Assembly (NCBI RefSeq): GCF_000307855.1
Contig: NZ_AJLR01000048.1
Coordinates: 62,001-126,000 of the forward strand
Direction: 5' to 3'
DNA length: 64,000 bases
Source: Schinkia azotoformans LMG 9581
GTDB taxonomy: Bacteria; Bacillota; Bacilli; Bacillales; Bacillaceae_J
Of the stretch, positions 18,479 through 29,300 are shown one piece after another. Below the pieces are notes generated by a model. That model made no database searches. It was given only the letters and a program-made list of their open reading frames with translations, and was not told the origin of the DNA. Position numbers and translations under genes: made by a program. The stretch's first letter is position 1. The number at the start of each line of letters is the position of its first letter.

Positions 18479-19582
18479 TTACATTTCAATAAATGATTCA
18501 AATTGATGTTTGGCAAGACAGATTTGTGCCCTCTTGCGATCATCCTCATTGCGGAAGCTTAGTCTTAAGACCCCCATTATATCTTCCCGAACCTCAATGA
18601 TTCTAATATTGGTGATGCTAATTTCCTCTTTAGCAAGTATACTAGTAACCTCGGAAATACTACCCGGATGGTCCGGTACATCAACATATAAATCATAAAA
18701 AGACGGAATCGCACCCTTTTGCTTAACCGGTAATCCATCACGGAACTCTTTTGCTGAATTAAAATAGGAGTAAATCGCATCACTATCCATCGTATCAATC
18801 ATATCTTTAACGCGGTCCATCTCTATCCGCCACTTCTCTAGAAGGGCAAGCAGAGTATCTTTATTATGAAGAAGAATATCCCGCCACATTGTAGGGCTGC
18901 TCGATGCAATTCTTGTGATATCCCTAAAACCACCAGCCGCAATACTTGATATCGTCGAATTTTTCTCATCGATAGCAGCAACCTGATGAACAAGGCTTGC
19001 CGCAACGATATGCGGAAAATGACTGACCGCCCCAGTCAGTTCATCATGCTCTTTTGGAGACATAATTAAAAAGTTTGCTTTTGTCCCACTGAGCCAATCT
19101 TTTAATTCTTCGATTTTGGCAGCCGGAGTGTTTTTTTCCGGTGTTAAAATATAAAACGCATTTTCGAACAGATGAGGTCTTGCAGCACTTACACCACTTT
19201 TGTGGGAGCCCGCCATTGGATGACCACCAATAAAAGTAACACCCTTTTTGTGTAAATGAATTGCCTTACTCATAATTTGTTGTTTCGTGCTCCCAACATC
19301 AGTGATGATTACAGTAGGTTTCATCTCAATATTCACAAGCGTCTCCATTATTTCCTCGGCTTGCCCGACAGGAGCAGAGATGATGATCAGGTCAGCGTCT
19401 TTTGCCCCTTGCTCAATTGATACAGCACCTTCGTCAATAACATTTAGCGTTTTCGCCAAACCGAGCCGTTCTTCATTGATCTCAAAACCTACAATCGTTA
19501 CATCCTCTTGAGCACGTCTAATCGCTAACGCAATCGAACCACCGATTAGACCAAGCCCGATTACAAAAACTCTTTTTTCCAA
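18479..19582 (-). CDS. tyrA: Prephenate dehydrogenase with ACT domain
   Basis: NAD-dependent oxidative decarboxylation of prephenate to 4-hydroxyphenylpyruvate for tyrosine. It is 367 residues: N-terminal Rossmann domain (GLGLIGGSIALAIRR), the GGHPMAGSHKSGVSAA active-site loop, a helical dimer domain, and a C-terminal ACT domain (about residues 298-367, DVPDHPGSISEVTSILAKEEISITNIRI) likely binding tyrosine as inhibitor. The start is TTG at 19582, with AGGGGG upstream. Lies between hisC and aroA with 12-base gaps. Confidence 0.96.
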   Translation of the reverse strand: MEKRVFVIGLGLIGGSIALAIRRAQEDVTIVGFEINEERLGLAKTLNVIDEGAVSIEQGAKDADLIIISAPVGQAEEIMETLVNIEMKPTVIITDVGSTKQQIMSKAIHLHKKGVTFIGGHPMAGSHKSGVSAARPHLFENAFYILTPEKNTPAAKIEELKDWLSGTKANFLIMSPKEHDELTGAVSHFPHIVAASLVHQVAAIDEKNSTISSIAAGGFRDITRIASSSPTMWRDILLHNKDTLLALLEKWRIEMDRVKDMIDTMDSDAIYSYFNSAKEFRDGLPVKQKGAIPSFYDLYVDVPDHPGSISEVTSILAKEEISITNIRIIEVREDIMGVLRLSFRNEDDRKRAQICLAKHQFESFIEM

Positions 19583-19594
19583 GGAAATGTCCCC

Positions 19595-20692
19595 CTAACG
19601 AGACTCCCCAAGCATTTCAGTTAAAGCTTGAATGATTTCCTCATTTTGTTCTTTGCTACCAACTGTAATTCTTACAGAGGTTGGATAACCTAGAGCAGTG
19701 CCTGAACGAACAATAAAGCCTTTTCTTAATAAATAATCAAATACTTCTTGTCCAGAGCGATTAAAATCAATCAAAATAAAATTCGCTTGAGAAGGGAAAT
19801 AATCTAATCTGTTTTCTTTACAAAATTGATAAAATTGCTCTAATCCTTCACGATTTGCTTTTACACATGTTTGAATGAACTCTTGGTCATCCACTGCTGC
19901 TACAATAGCTGCATGGGCAATTCGGGAAGTGTTAAAAGGTCCTCTTGCCGGATCAAGTGCCGTGATTAGTTCAGGATCACCAACCCCATAACCAACACGA
20001 AGAGCGGCAAGTCCATATGCTTTCGAAAATGTACGAAGAATAATCATATTTGGATAATCTTTTAAGTATGATAATGTATTTGGGTAATCCTCCGCGACAG
20101 AATATTCATTATAGGCTTCATCCATTACGATCAGAATATGTTCAGGAACGTTTTTAATAAAGTTAACGATTTTTTCTTCGCTAATATATGTTCCTGTTGG
20201 ATTATTTGGATTGCATACCCATACGATTGCTGTATTTTCATCAATTGCTTTTAGCATTCCATCTAAATCATGTTCTCCATTAATATTTTCAACCATACGA
20301 ATTTCTGCTCCTTGAAGCGTTGCATTATGGCTATATTGGGAAAACGATGGATTGGCCATTACCGTATTTTTTGCAGGTGATAAAAGTGCTGTACAAAGGA
20401 TGGCAATCAATTCGTCCGAACCATTTCCGAAAATTAGTTGGTTTTCATCAACACCAATAAACTGAGCCACTTTTTCACGCATATTTCGTGCGTATCCATC
20501 AGGATAAAGTGCCAGTTCATCTAAACTGTTTCGGATTGCTTCTTTAGCTTTTTCGGAGCTACCAAATGGATTTTCATTAGAAGCAAGCTTCGTGATTTTA
20601 TCTAACCCAAGCTCCCTTTTTACATCTTCGATTGGCTTACCAGGCTGATACGGTGTTAACCCAATGAGCTGCTCATTTACTTTAATTTTCAT
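19595..20692 (-). CDS. hisC: Histidinol-phosphate/aromatic aminotransferase
   Basis: A 365-residue PLP enzyme of fold type I. In Bacillus it serves both histidine synthesis and the last step of tyrosine and phenylalanine synthesis. The cofactor lysine is in RTFSKAYGLAALRVGYG (about residues 213-229), ASNENPFG is at the N-terminus, and WVCNPNNPTGTY is the PLP-contacting loop. In B. subtilis it directly follows trpA; here it follows trpF because trpB and trpA are missing. A promoter overlaps the end of trpF. Confidence 0.96.
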   Translation of the reverse strand: MKIKVNEQLIGLTPYQPGKPIEDVKRELGLDKITKLASNENPFGSSEKAKEAIRNSLDELALYPDGYARNMREKVAQFIGVDENQLIFGNGSDELIAILCTALLSPAKNTVMANPSFSQYSHNATLQGAEIRMVENINGEHDLDGMLKAIDENTAIVWVCNPNNPTGTYISEEKIVNFIKNVPEHILIVMDEAYNEYSVAEDYPNTLSYLKDYPNMIILRTFSKAYGLAALRVGYGVGDPELITALDPARGPFNTSRIAHAAIVAAVDDQEFIQTCVKANREGLEQFYQFCKENRLDYFPSQANFILIDFNRSGQEVFDYLLRKGFIVRSGTALGYPTSVRITVGSKEQNEEIIQALTEMLGESR

Positions 20693-20771
20693 CTCAGACC
20701 CACCATTCCTGTATCTTTTAGTATGATTAGTTTATTTTCTCGCATTAAAGCGAAAAAGGATTCTTCTTTTC

Positions 20772-20799
20772 ATTGTATCACAGGATTAGAATTGGTAAA
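20772..20799 (-). promoter_or_regulatory. Candidate promoter of hisC-tyrA-aroA
   Basis: On the minus strand TTTACC and TACAAT are separated by 16 bases, overlapping the last codons of trpF and about 80 bases before hisC. An internal promoter here is also known in B. subtilis, though from a different sequence context. Confidence 0.4.
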
Positions 20800-21451
20800 G
20801 ACTATGACCGGATTTTTTTAACCTTTCCATAATCACCTGGATTTTGTTTCCATCTTTACTACCATTCGTTTCAATGCCGCTTGAAATATCAATCCCTTCT
20901 GGTGAATAGACCAAAATTTCGTCTATATTAAGAGGAGTAATCCCCCCAGCAATGAGACACTGCCCCCCCTGAGCTTCCGCTTCTTTATTGTAGGCTGGTA
21001 TAGACTCCCAGTCAAAGCTTGTGCCAGTTCCTCCCCATGCACCTTTCACTGTGGAATCGATCACATAGCCATCTGCTACGCGGTTATAGCTTTTCATTTT
21101 CTTTAACCCATTTTGATTATGATGGATCGCTTTCCAAACGGTCAGGCCTGTTGAGAGTTTAATTTCAATTATTTCTTCAGGCGACTCGTTTCCATGAAAC
21201 TGGATAATATCAAGCGGCACATGGGAGAGTACATGTGAAATTTCTTGTAAAGTTGGATTTACAAAAACTCCGACATATTTTTGTTCTTCGCCTTTTTCGA
21301 TTTGTTTAAGCCACTCTCCGCATAGGGCGGGGTCTACCTTACGCTTGCTTTCAGCGAACACAATGCCGATATAAGGTGCACCACTATTAACCGATAGTTG
21401 TAAATCTTGTAAAGAATGATTTCCACATAGTTTTAAGACTGTTGCTTTCAT
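20786..21451 (-). CDS. trpF: Phosphoribosylanthranilate isomerase
   Basis: Amadori rearrangement in tryptophan synthesis. A 221-residue TIM barrel with LKLCGNHSLQDLQ (catalytic Cys9 in the LCG motif), FHGNESPE, and the phosphate-binding LIAGGITPLNIDE. The start overlaps the trpC stop by 4 bases, so the genes are translationally coupled. It should be followed by trpB and trpA, but the next gene, 93 bases on, is hisC. Confidence 0.96.
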   Translation of the reverse strand: MKATVLKLCGNHSLQDLQLSVNSGAPYIGIVFAESKRKVDPALCGEWLKQIEKGEEQKYVGVFVNPTLQEISHVLSHVPLDIIQFHGNESPEEIIEIKLSTGLTVWKAIHHNQNGLKKMKSYNRVADGYVIDSTVKGAWGGTGTSFDWESIPAYNKEAEAQGGQCLIAGGITPLNIDEILVYSPEGIDISSGIETNGSKDGNKIQVIMERLKKSGHSLYQF

Positions 21452-22212
21452 TGCGCCGCTCCCGCTCCGAATAACGTTAAAATTCCTTGTGCAGGTGTTT
21501 CAGCCCTCATAAGTGACTCTCCGACTAGTACGGCCTTTGCACCTGCTTTTTTTACTCTTAGAATATCATCATGGGTAAAAATACCGCTCTCACTTATAAA
21601 CAAGCTTTCTTCCGGTATATACGATGTGATAGTCTCCGTTTGTTCGAGAGTAACTTCGAAGGTTTTTAGATTACGATTGTTCACACCAATAATTTTCGGA
21701 GTAAAAATGGATAGAATCCCTTCTAATGCTTCGCTGGAATGAATCTCTACTAAACAATCCAACCCTAATTCAGTTGCAAATTGATAGAATTCATATAGTT
21801 TACTAGCTTCTAATACCTCCGCTATTAATAAAATGGCATCAGCACCAATTAGTTTACTTTCTAATACCTGGTTTTCATCGATAATAAAATCTTTACGAAG
21901 GATAGGTAACGAGACCGCCTTTTTTATGGCCGGGATATACTCCCGCTTTCCTTGAAAATAGCGGCTGTCTGTTAAAACGGAAATCGCATCGGCACCGCCG
22001 CTTTCGTATTCTTTTGCGATCTGAATTGGATCAAAGTTTCCTTTTATAATTCCTTTTGAAGGTGACGCTTTTTTTACTTCGGCTATTAAGGCCACTTCAT
22101 TTTTTGTATTTTGTAATGCATTAAAAAAAGATACTGGCTTTACAGATTCTTTAGGAGGCAACACTAACTGTGCTACCTCTTCCTTTTTTGTTTCGATAAT
22201 TTTATTAAGCAT
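21448..22212 (-). CDS. trpC: Indole-3-glycerol phosphate synthase
   Basis: Ring closure to indole-3-glycerol phosphate. A 254-residue TIM barrel with AEVKKASPSKG (catalytic Lys), LRKDFIIDENQV, and ISESGIFTHDDI with the phosphate-binding GESLMRA near the C-terminus. Overlaps trpD by 8 bases and trpF by 4 bases. The product would normally be used by TrpA, whose gene is not present downstream. Confidence 0.97.
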   Translation of the reverse strand: MLNKIIETKKEEVAQLVLPPKESVKPVSFFNALQNTKNEVALIAEVKKASPSKGIIKGNFDPIQIAKEYESGGADAISVLTDSRYFQGKREYIPAIKKAVSLPILRKDFIIDENQVLESKLIGADAILLIAEVLEASKLYEFYQFATELGLDCLVEIHSSEALEGILSIFTPKIIGVNNRNLKTFEVTLEQTETITSYIPEESLFISESGIFTHDDILRVKKAGAKAVLVGESLMRAETPAQGILTLFGAGAAQ

Positions 22213-23242
22213 ACTGCTGTTTCTCCTTTATTACAAAATTCTTAGTTCGTAGCTTGTTTAGTTGGGCTATTGCGACACCTTCTTCTATTGCCGCCTTAGC
22301 CATTTCTATTCCTTCTTTAATTGACGTGCATTTTTCAGCAGCATAAAGGCCTGCCCCCGCATTTAATAAAACAATGTTCGTTTGAGAGCGGTTGCCGCTT
22401 CCTGCTAGAACATTTTCAAGGACAGCGGCGCTTTCTTCAACTGAGGAAACACGAATTTCATCTAGCGTTCCCCGTTCCAGTCCAAATTCTTCAGGAGAAA
22501 TTGTCTTTCTTGTAATGGTACCATTATTTAATTCCACAACATCTGTTTCAGTTGTAATTGAACATTCATCCAATCCATCCCTGCCTGTCACAAGCAAAAC
22601 TTTTTTAGAGCCAAGGCGCTTTAAAGTTTCCGCCATTTTTTCAGCCAGTCTAGTATCGTACACACCGATCAATTGATATTTACAATTGGCAGGATTTGAA
22701 ATCGGACCTAACAAATTAAAAATGGTCCGAAAGCCTACATCTTTACGCGGTACAGCGGCGTGTTTCATGGATGAATGGTACGCAGGCGCAAATAAAAAAC
22801 TCATATTATATTTATTAAGCGAGTCCTTAGCCTCCTCAGGTGTACTTTGAATATTAATTCCTAACTGCTCAAGCACATCTGCGCTCCCGCTTTTAGACGT
22901 AAAGGCACGATTTCCATGTTTTGCAACTTTTACACCAAGTCCCGAGAGAATAATAGAAGCTGTTGTTGATATATTAAAAGTTGACGCACCATCACCGCCA
23001 GTACCGCATGTATCAATCACTGCCTCATCCTCGTAATCTAGCTGCGTCATATGAGAACGCATCGCTCTTGTAAAACCTACCAATTCATCAGCTGTTTCTC
23101 CTCTAAAACGCAAAATGGATATAAGACTGGCAATTTGGCTTTGCGAGGCAATCCCGGACATAATATCATCCATAATCATTTCTGCTTCCTGCTCCGTTAA
23201 TGTTTCTCCTAGTACACATTTATTTAAAATTTCTTTAAACAT
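22205..23242 (-). CDS. trpD: Anthranilate phosphoribosyltransferase
   Basis: Transfers phosphoribosyl from PRPP to anthranilate. It is 345 residues from the ATG at 23242, which has GGGAGG 9 bases before it; an upstream in-frame start is less likely. The PRPP site is CGTGGDGASTFNIST (about residues 79-93) and KHGNRAFTSKSGSADVLE follows. The start overlaps the trpE stop by 8 bases, and the end overlaps trpC. Confidence 0.97.
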   Translation of the reverse strand: MFKEILNKCVLGETLTEQEAEMIMDDIMSGIASQSQIASLISILRFRGETADELVGFTRAMRSHMTQLDYEDEAVIDTCGTGGDGASTFNISTTASIILSGLGVKVAKHGNRAFTSKSGSADVLEQLGINIQSTPEEAKDSLNKYNMSFLFAPAYHSSMKHAAVPRKDVGFRTIFNLLGPISNPANCKYQLIGVYDTRLAEKMAETLKRLGSKKVLLVTGRDGLDECSITTETDVVELNNGTITRKTISPEEFGLERGTLDEIRVSSVEESAAVLENVLAGSGNRSQTNIVLLNAGAGLYAAEKCTSIKEGIEMAKAAIEEGVAIAQLNKLRTKNFVIKEKQQYA

Positions 23243-24755
23243 ATGAAATTTCCTCCCTTTGGAACATCTTTTCAGCAAGCTTGATACTCTTGATTAGCGC
23301 ACTCGCTTTATTTATCGTTTCTTTATATTCAAGTTCAGGAACTGAATCTGCCACAATTCCAGCACCAGCTTGAACATACGCTTTGTTGTCTTTTACTAAA
23401 ATAGTTCGAATCGCAATACAAGAATCTATATTTCCGTCAAATCCAAGATAGGCCACTGTCCCGGCATATACATTACGTGCTGTCGGCTCCATTTCCTGCA
23501 AGATTTGCATAGCACGGATTTTCGGTGCACCAGATACTGTCCCGGCCGGAAAGGCAGATATTAACGCATCAATCGGATCAACGTCATTTTTTAGTTGTCC
23601 GGTAACTTTCGAGATTAAATGCATGACATGCGAGAACTTACTTAATTCCATCAACACCGGTGTTTGGACAGAACCAAATTCAGCAACCCTGCCGATATCA
23701 TTTCGCGCCAGATCTACAAGCATATAATGCTCGGCGCGCTCCTTTTCATCCGCCAATAATTCTTCAGCTAGAGTCTGATCCTCTTCCTTCGATCGACCTC
23801 TTCTTCTCGTTCCGGCAATCGGATGAATTTCAAGATGACCATTTTCGATCTGAATTAACCGCTCTGGAGAGCTCCCGATTAATTCATAGTCATCAAGCTT
23901 TAAATAAAATAAATATGGTGAAGGATTGACCATCCTGAGTACTCGATATAAATCGAATCCTTTTATGGTTATTGGGATTTCAAATCGTTGCGATAATACT
24001 GCTTGGAAAATGTCCCCAGCCTTTATATAATCTTTTATTTTGTTAACGTCTCTTATGAATTCATGCTTTTTATAGTTGGAGGCAACATCACTAAAATCAA
24101 CTTCAGACATTTGCTCCATCGCTTGTAATCCTTCATTCTTTATTTTCGAATTAAAGATTTGGTCAAAAATTAAATCTATTTTTTTATGAACCTCTTTATA
24201 TAATAACTCCAGTATATTTCTCGATTCATTCCCCTCGAGACGAACAAGCTGAATGATATCTAATTCCTTTTGCTCATGGTCAAACGCGATCATCGTTTCA
24301 CAAAACATGAATGAAAACCGTTTAAGATTTAAATCATTCGTTGTATGTTCAGGAACCTTCTCAAAAGCCGTAATTGAATCATAACCCATAACTCCAACAG
24401 CACCACCCCAAAAAGGGAGTGACACATCCGGGTTTTTTACCTTCAGCATTTCCATACAAAGACGGAACGCTTCGCGAAAATGTCGGGCCGACATAATAGT
24501 TTCCTTATTTTCATTTTTTAAATAAAAAGACCCTTCACATTCCTCAACATATAAAAATGGATTTAAACCAATAAATGAATAACGAGACCATGGTGATGCA
24601 TCATCCTTACTTTCTAAGAGAAAGCTCGCTTCTTCTTTTAAATTTCGAAAAATTTGGATGGGAGTAATCGTATCAACGAAATATCGTTTGACGATCGGAA
24701 TAGTCAGATACTCTTTTGTATCTTCACAAAACGAGGAAAAATTATAATTATTCAT
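23235..24755 (-). CDS. trpE: Anthranilate synthase component I
   Basis: Chorismate-binding subunit, making anthranilate with ammonia from a glutamine amidotransferase subunit. It is 506 residues, with the tryptophan-sensing LLES motif near residue 47 and the catalytic EIHPIAGTRRRG, VDLARNDIGRV and GTVSGAPKIRAM blocks. The amidotransferase partner (trpG, shared with folate synthesis) is not in the operon, as in B. subtilis. The ATG at 24755 is preceded by GAGAGG. The leader holds a TRAP-controlled attenuator. Confidence 0.96.
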   Translation of the reverse strand: MNNYNFSSFCEDTKEYLTIPIVKRYFVDTITPIQIFRNLKEEASFLLESKDDASPWSRYSFIGLNPFLYVEECEGSFYLKNENKETIMSARHFREAFRLCMEMLKVKNPDVSLPFWGGAVGVMGYDSITAFEKVPEHTTNDLNLKRFSFMFCETMIAFDHEQKELDIIQLVRLEGNESRNILELLYKEVHKKIDLIFDQIFNSKIKNEGLQAMEQMSEVDFSDVASNYKKHEFIRDVNKIKDYIKAGDIFQAVLSQRFEIPITIKGFDLYRVLRMVNPSPYLFYLKLDDYELIGSSPERLIQIENGHLEIHPIAGTRRRGRSKEEDQTLAEELLADEKERAEHYMLVDLARNDIGRVAEFGSVQTPVLMELSKFSHVMHLISKVTGQLKNDVDPIDALISAFPAGTVSGAPKIRAMQILQEMEPTARNVYAGTVAYLGFDGNIDSCIAIRTILVKDNKAYVQAGAGIVADSVPELEYKETINKASALIKSIKLAEKMFQREEISYV

Positions 24756-24805
24756 AAACACCTCTCCATTCTTTTAGTAATGGAGAATGAGGAGTAAATT
24801 GATGA

Positions 24806-24861
24806 GAAAAAAACAACCCTAAGAAGAGGCCTGATAAAAAATAGGCACACTTTTCTTAGGG
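24806..24861 (-). terminator. trp leader attenuator terminator
   Basis: On the minus strand CCCTAAGAA and TTCTTAGGG form a long stem, extended inside by GCCT/AGGC, and followed by TTGTTTTTTT. It lies between the TRAP site and trpE. By analogy to B. subtilis it forms when TRAP is bound. Confidence 0.85.
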
Positions 24862-24890
24862 TAGTGGTTTAAAATTTTAATTTAAAAGAT

Positions 24891-24970
24891 CTCGTCTCAA
24901 CTCTGCTCTACTCATTCTACCCTTGACAAATTAATTTGTCATTCTCAACTCTGCTCTAAAAACTCAACTC
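24891..24970 (-). promoter_or_regulatory. TRAP (MtrB) binding site, 11 triplets
   Basis: In the minus-strand leader RNA there are exactly eleven GAG/UAG triplets (ten GAG, one UAG), matching the eleven subunits of TRAP. Their + strand starts are 24968, 24963, 24954, 24949, 24944, 24917, 24911, 24906, 24901, 24896 and 24891. Most are 2-3 bases apart. The fifth and sixth are separated by a perfect 18-base palindrome (24924-24941), which could fold into a hairpin and bring them together. Confidence 0.88.
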
Positions 24971-24996
24971 TAAAAGTTAAACTAAACTTATATGTC

Positions 24997-25026
24997 ATTT
25001 TATTACAAACCAGCTTTTTTTGTCAA
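24997..25026 (-). promoter_or_regulatory. Sigma-A promoter of the trp genes
   Basis: On the minus strand a perfect TTGACA and TAAAAT are separated by 18 bases. Transcription would begin about 20 bases before the first TRAP triplet. It lies between aroH and trpE. Confidence 0.75.
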
Positions 25027-25039
25027 TAAATTTCAAAAA

Positions 25040-25408
25040 TTATTTATTCATTGATAAATCAGGTCTAAGTACAATGGCACCTTCTAAATAAATATGGTCG
25101 ATTTGATCCTGCGGAATATCCGTTTCAACAGTCATCATAATGCGGATACATTTTTCAAGTGAATTCACAACCGGAATTTCACGCATACACATGACAGGAA
25201 CGTAAGTCCAGCCATCTAACATACGCATCGCCCTCGCCGGAAAAACAGCATCCAAATCTTCTGTTGTAGTTATTAGCACTTGCACCACATTTTCTGGAAC
25301 GATTTCATTTTTCTCAATCATCTCATCAAGAAGAATTTTTGTATTGGCAACCATTTCATTTGCATTATTTTCTTTTACTGTTATTGCTCCTCTAATCCCA
25401 CGAATCAA
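25040..25408 (-). CDS. aroH: Chorismate mutase, AroH class
   Basis: Converts chorismate to prephenate, the branch to tyrosine and phenylalanine. At 122 residues it matches the small monofunctional, trimeric AroH fold, not the helical AroQ type. MIRGIRGAITVKENNANEM and the conserved VFPARAMRMLDGWTYVPVMCMREIPV segment are present. It starts one base after aroB stops, and the trp promoter and leader follow it. Confidence 0.95.
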   Translation of the reverse strand: MIRGIRGAITVKENNANEMVANTKILLDEMIEKNEIVPENVVQVLITTTEDLDAVFPARAMRMLDGWTYVPVMCMREIPVVNSLEKCIRIMMTVETDIPQDQIDHIYLEGAIVLRPDLSMNK

Positions 25409-25409
25409 C

Positions 25410-26495
25410 CTATTGCACCTCCTCTAATTCCTTTATTAAAGTATTTAAGATAAATTCATCGTTTACCTTTACGGTTTCAACCTCACCGATAGTTTTCATT
25501 AATACCATTCGCAGTGAGCCGTTTTGTGCTTTTTTATCTTTTTTCATTAATTGAAGTAGAAGATCTGCTCCTAATTCCTTTGGTATTTGAGGAAAATTGT
25601 ATTGCTTAAACCACTCTTTAAATTTAGATAGATTTAAATTTATTCCGTAATATTCTTCACTTACTCTAATGGCAAATAGCATTCCAATAGCAACAGCATC
25701 ACCATGGCTCATTTTGCCATAGCCCAAGCCTGCTTCAATCGCGTGTGCAAGTGTGTGGCCAAAATTCAAATAGGCACGAATACCGCTTTCCTTTTCATCC
25801 TGTGCAACAACCTGCGCTTTTACAGAGATCCCTTTTGCCAAGGCATATTGGAGTTTTTCAGCACGTAAATCTGCCAATGTATGAATTTCAGAATGTAGCC
25901 AATTGTAAAAATCTGCATCCCAAATTAAAGCATGCTTAATAACTTCTGCAAAACCTGAACGCCACTGTTCCTCCGGAAGGGTTAGTAGCATATCTGTATC
26001 GTAAATAACGGCTTCAGGCTGATAAAAAGCACCGATCATATTTTTCCCAAGTGGATGGTTAATGGCTACCTTGCCGCCAACAGAACTATCATGGGCAAGC
26101 AAGGTTGTTGGCATTTGAATAAAAGGAATTCCTCTCATATAGGTCGCCGCAACAAATCCTGCTAAATCGCCAATCACCCCTCCGCCTAAAGCAATCACAA
26201 GGGATTTACGATCAAGTTCATTCTCGAGAGCATAGGTTAAGAGATCGTAAAATACAGAGAATGACTTTGCTCCTTCTCCACCGGGAACTACATAAGAATA
26301 AATATTTTCAAAGTCAGTCAATGAAGTTTTAATATCATTTAAAAAGAGCGGTTCAACATTTGAATCCGTAATAATCAAAATGCTTGAAAAATTACCATTA
26401 AGATTATTAAGAAACGATTGAATTTCAAAACGGATACGGTCACCAATGTATAGAGGGTACGTCTTCGATGCAGTTGATATCGTTAACGTCTCCAT
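25410..26495 (-). CDS. aroB: 3-dehydroquinate synthase
   Basis: Second step of the shikimate pathway; NAD- and metal-dependent. It is 361 residues from the ATG at 26495, one base after the aroC stop. The longer open frame extends into aroC and is discarded. The NAD-binding [19 protein letters not shown] and metal-binding [11 protein letters not shown] (His residues) are intact, as is the [19 protein letters not shown] loop. Confidence 0.96.
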   Translation of the reverse strand: METLTISTASKTYPLYIGDRIRFEIQSFLNNLNGNFSSILIITDSNVEPLFLNDIKTSLTDFENIYSYVVPGGEGAKSFSVFYDLLTYALENELDRKSLVIALGGGVIGDLAGFVAATYMRGIPFIQMPTTLLAHDSSVGGKVAINHPLGKNMIGAFYQPEAVIYDTDMLLTLPEEQWRSGFAEVIKHALIWDADFYNWLHSEIHTLADLRAEKLQYALAKGISVKAQVVAQDEKESGIRAYLNFGHTLAHAIEAGLGYGKMSHGDAVAIGMLFAIRVSEEYYGINLNLSKFKEWFKQYNFPQIPKELGADLLLQLMKKDKKAQNGSLRMVLMKTIGEVETVKVNDEFILNTLIKELEEVQ

Positions 26496-26496
26496 C

Positions 26497-27672
26497 TTAA
26501 TAATTCCTCGCTCTTTCGTTCCAGCTAGCGATATTCTCTTTAATTTGATCAATGCGATCCTTTCCAAACTGGTCAACAATCGCCTGCGCAATTTCCCATG
26601 CAACAACAGCCTCCGCAACAACACTTGCTGCCGGAACAGCACAGCTATCAGAACGCTCGATGCTCGCCTCAAATACTTCTTTCGTATCAATATCAACACT
26701 TTGTAATGGTTTATATAAAGTAGGAATTGGCTTCATCACACCGCGGACGACAATTGGCATACCTGTGGTCATACCGCCTTCAAAACCACCTAAATTATTT
26801 GTTTTTCTTGAATATCCATCTTCTTCGTTCCAAATGATTTCATCGTGAACCTGGCTGCCCGGTCTTCTTGCGGCTTCAAAACCAATCCCAAATTCCACAC
26901 CCTTGAAAGCGTTGATGCTTACAATCGCTGCCGCAATTTTGGCATCCAGTTTTAGATCGTAATGGGTATAGCTACCTATACCGGCAGGAAGTCCATCAAC
27001 AATAACCTCAACAACACCACCGATGGAATCTCCGTCTTCTTTTGCTTGATCAATCGCTGCCATCATTTTTTGTGCTGCAGCTTCATCCAGACAACGAACA
27101 GGTGAGTTTTCGCTGCGTTCTTTTAGTTCTTCTAAGCTATTATAAGAAATATTCTCGGCTTTTACCCCGCCTATTTCCAATACATGACCTGCAACAGTAA
27201 TTCCCAATTCAGACAATAGCTTTTTCGCTACAGCCCCTGCTGCTACACGTACAGTTGTCTCCCTTGCGGAAGAGCGTTCAAGTACGTTTCTCATATCGCG
27301 ATGTCCATATTTAATAGCCCCTACAAGATCAGCATGGCCTGGACGTGGGCGTGTGATTTTGCGCTTGATATCTTCCTCATCTTGTTCACTTTCAAGCGGC
27401 TCAATTCCCATTACTTTCGTCCAATGTGTCCAATCATCATTCTTTACTACAAGTGTTACAGGAGAACCTAATGTTTTCCCATGACGGACCCCGCTTAAAA
27501 TTTGAACCTGGTCCTTTTCAATTTGCATCCGACGGCCTCTACCGTGTCCTTTTTGACGACGGGCAAGTTCCTCATTTATATCCTCAGCGACTAATGATAA
27601 TTGTGCAGGTATTCCTTCTAAAATTGTTGTTAATTGTGGTCCATGTGATTCTCCAGCAGTTATATATCTCAT
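26497..27672 (-). CDS. aroC: Chorismate synthase
   Basis: Last step of the common aromatic pathway, FMN-dependent. It is 391 residues from ATG 27672, which has AGAGGTG 7 bases before; a GTG one codon earlier is also possible. Family signatures are [60 protein letters not shown] and [21 protein letters not shown]. First gene of the aroC-aroB-aroH-trp order. In B. subtilis it is called aroF. Confidence 0.96.
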   Translation of the reverse strand: MRYITAGESHGPQLTTILEGIPAQLSLVAEDINEELARRQKGHGRGRRMQIEKDQVQILSGVRHGKTLGSPVTLVVKNDDWTHWTKVMGIEPLESEQDEEDIKRKITRPRPGHADLVGAIKYGHRDMRNVLERSSARETTVRVAAGAVAKKLLSELGITVAGHVLEIGGVKAENISYNSLEELKERSENSPVRCLDEAAAQKMMAAIDQAKEDGDSIGGVVEVIVDGLPAGIGSYTHYDLKLDAKIAAAIVSINAFKGVEFGIGFEAARRPGSQVHDEIIWNEEDGYSRKTNNLGGFEGGMTTGMPIVVRGVMKPIPTLYKPLQSVDIDTKEVFEASIERSDSCAVPAASVVAEAVVAWEIAQAIVDQFGKDRIDQIKENIASWNERARNY

Positions 27673-27754
27673 CACTCTTCACCTCTTTAAAGCTTTTATG
27701 TATTAATATATCATAATAGTGACTATTTGTCGTCAGTATATTTTGAATTCTTAT

Positions 27755-28571
<817 letters not shown>

Positions 28572-28713
28572 CTACTAGACTCCCTTGATTTTTATCATTA
28601 GAAAAACACGTAGTTTGCCCATAATGGCAAATTACGATGTCTTTTCTTATACTTTAATCCTATAAAGTTTAAACTTCTTAAAGTATAACAAATGGTCCCA
28701 TGTATTTCTATTA

Positions 28714-28749
28714 GAAAAAAACAACCAGCCAGATATGGCTGGTTGTTTT
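28714..28749 (-). terminator. Terminator of ndk
   Basis: ACAACCAGCCA and TGGCTGGTTGT form a perfect 11-bp stem with a T run on the minus strand, just after the ndk stop. Confidence 0.88.
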
Positions 28750-28762
28750 CGTAGATTTACAA

Positions 28763-29209
28763 TTAGTATACCCACTCGTCAACTTGCTTATTGTATTCAC
28801 TAACTTCATCTTCTTTAAACCATAGGCTGATTTCACGCCCAGCGCTTTCTGGTGAATCTGATCCGTGAATAACGTTTTTACCCATTGTTACACCGAAATC
28901 GCCACGGATAGTTCCAGGAAGAGCGTCAGCAGGATTGGTTTTACCCATCATTTGACGTGCAGTTGCGATTACATTTTCGCCTTCCCAAACCATTGCAAAT
29001 ACAGGGCTTGATGTAATGAAGTCAACTAGTTCACCGAAAAATGGGCGTTCTTTATGCTCGCCGTAATGCTCTTCAGCTAATTCCTTTGATACAGTCATTA
29101 ACTTTGCACCAACTAATTTGAAGCCTTTGTTTTCAAAGCGAGATACGATCTCCCCTACTAAATTTCGTTGTACGCCGTCAGGCTTAACCATGATAAAAGA
29201 TCTTTCCAT
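28763..29209 (-). CDS. ndk: Nucleoside diphosphate kinase
   Basis: Transfers the gamma phosphate between nucleoside di- and triphosphates. At 148 residues it is full length. The active-site histidine is in [17 protein letters not shown] (about residues 110-126), and the N-terminal [20 protein letters not shown] and [19 protein letters not shown] motifs are intact. The gene has its own terminator. Confidence 0.97.
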   Translation of the reverse strand: MERSFIMVKPDGVQRNLVGEIVSRFENKGFKLVGAKLMTVSKELAEEHYGEHKERPFFGELVDFITSSPVFAMVWEGENVIATARQMMGKTNPADALPGTIRGDFGVTMGKNVIHGSDSPESAGREISLWFKEDEVSEYNKQVDEWVY

Positions 29210-29300
29210 GTTTCATCTCTCCAGTCATTATGTATAGTATCACTTTTAAAGTTAAAATCATTTCAAATTTTATCAAAATATGTAATCAATGGCAATCATA

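Noticed and set aside
25410-26699. Longer aroB frame beginning at 26699
   Set aside because: The extra 68 residues lie inside aroC and have no family similarity; ATG 26495 one base after the aroC stop is the natural start.
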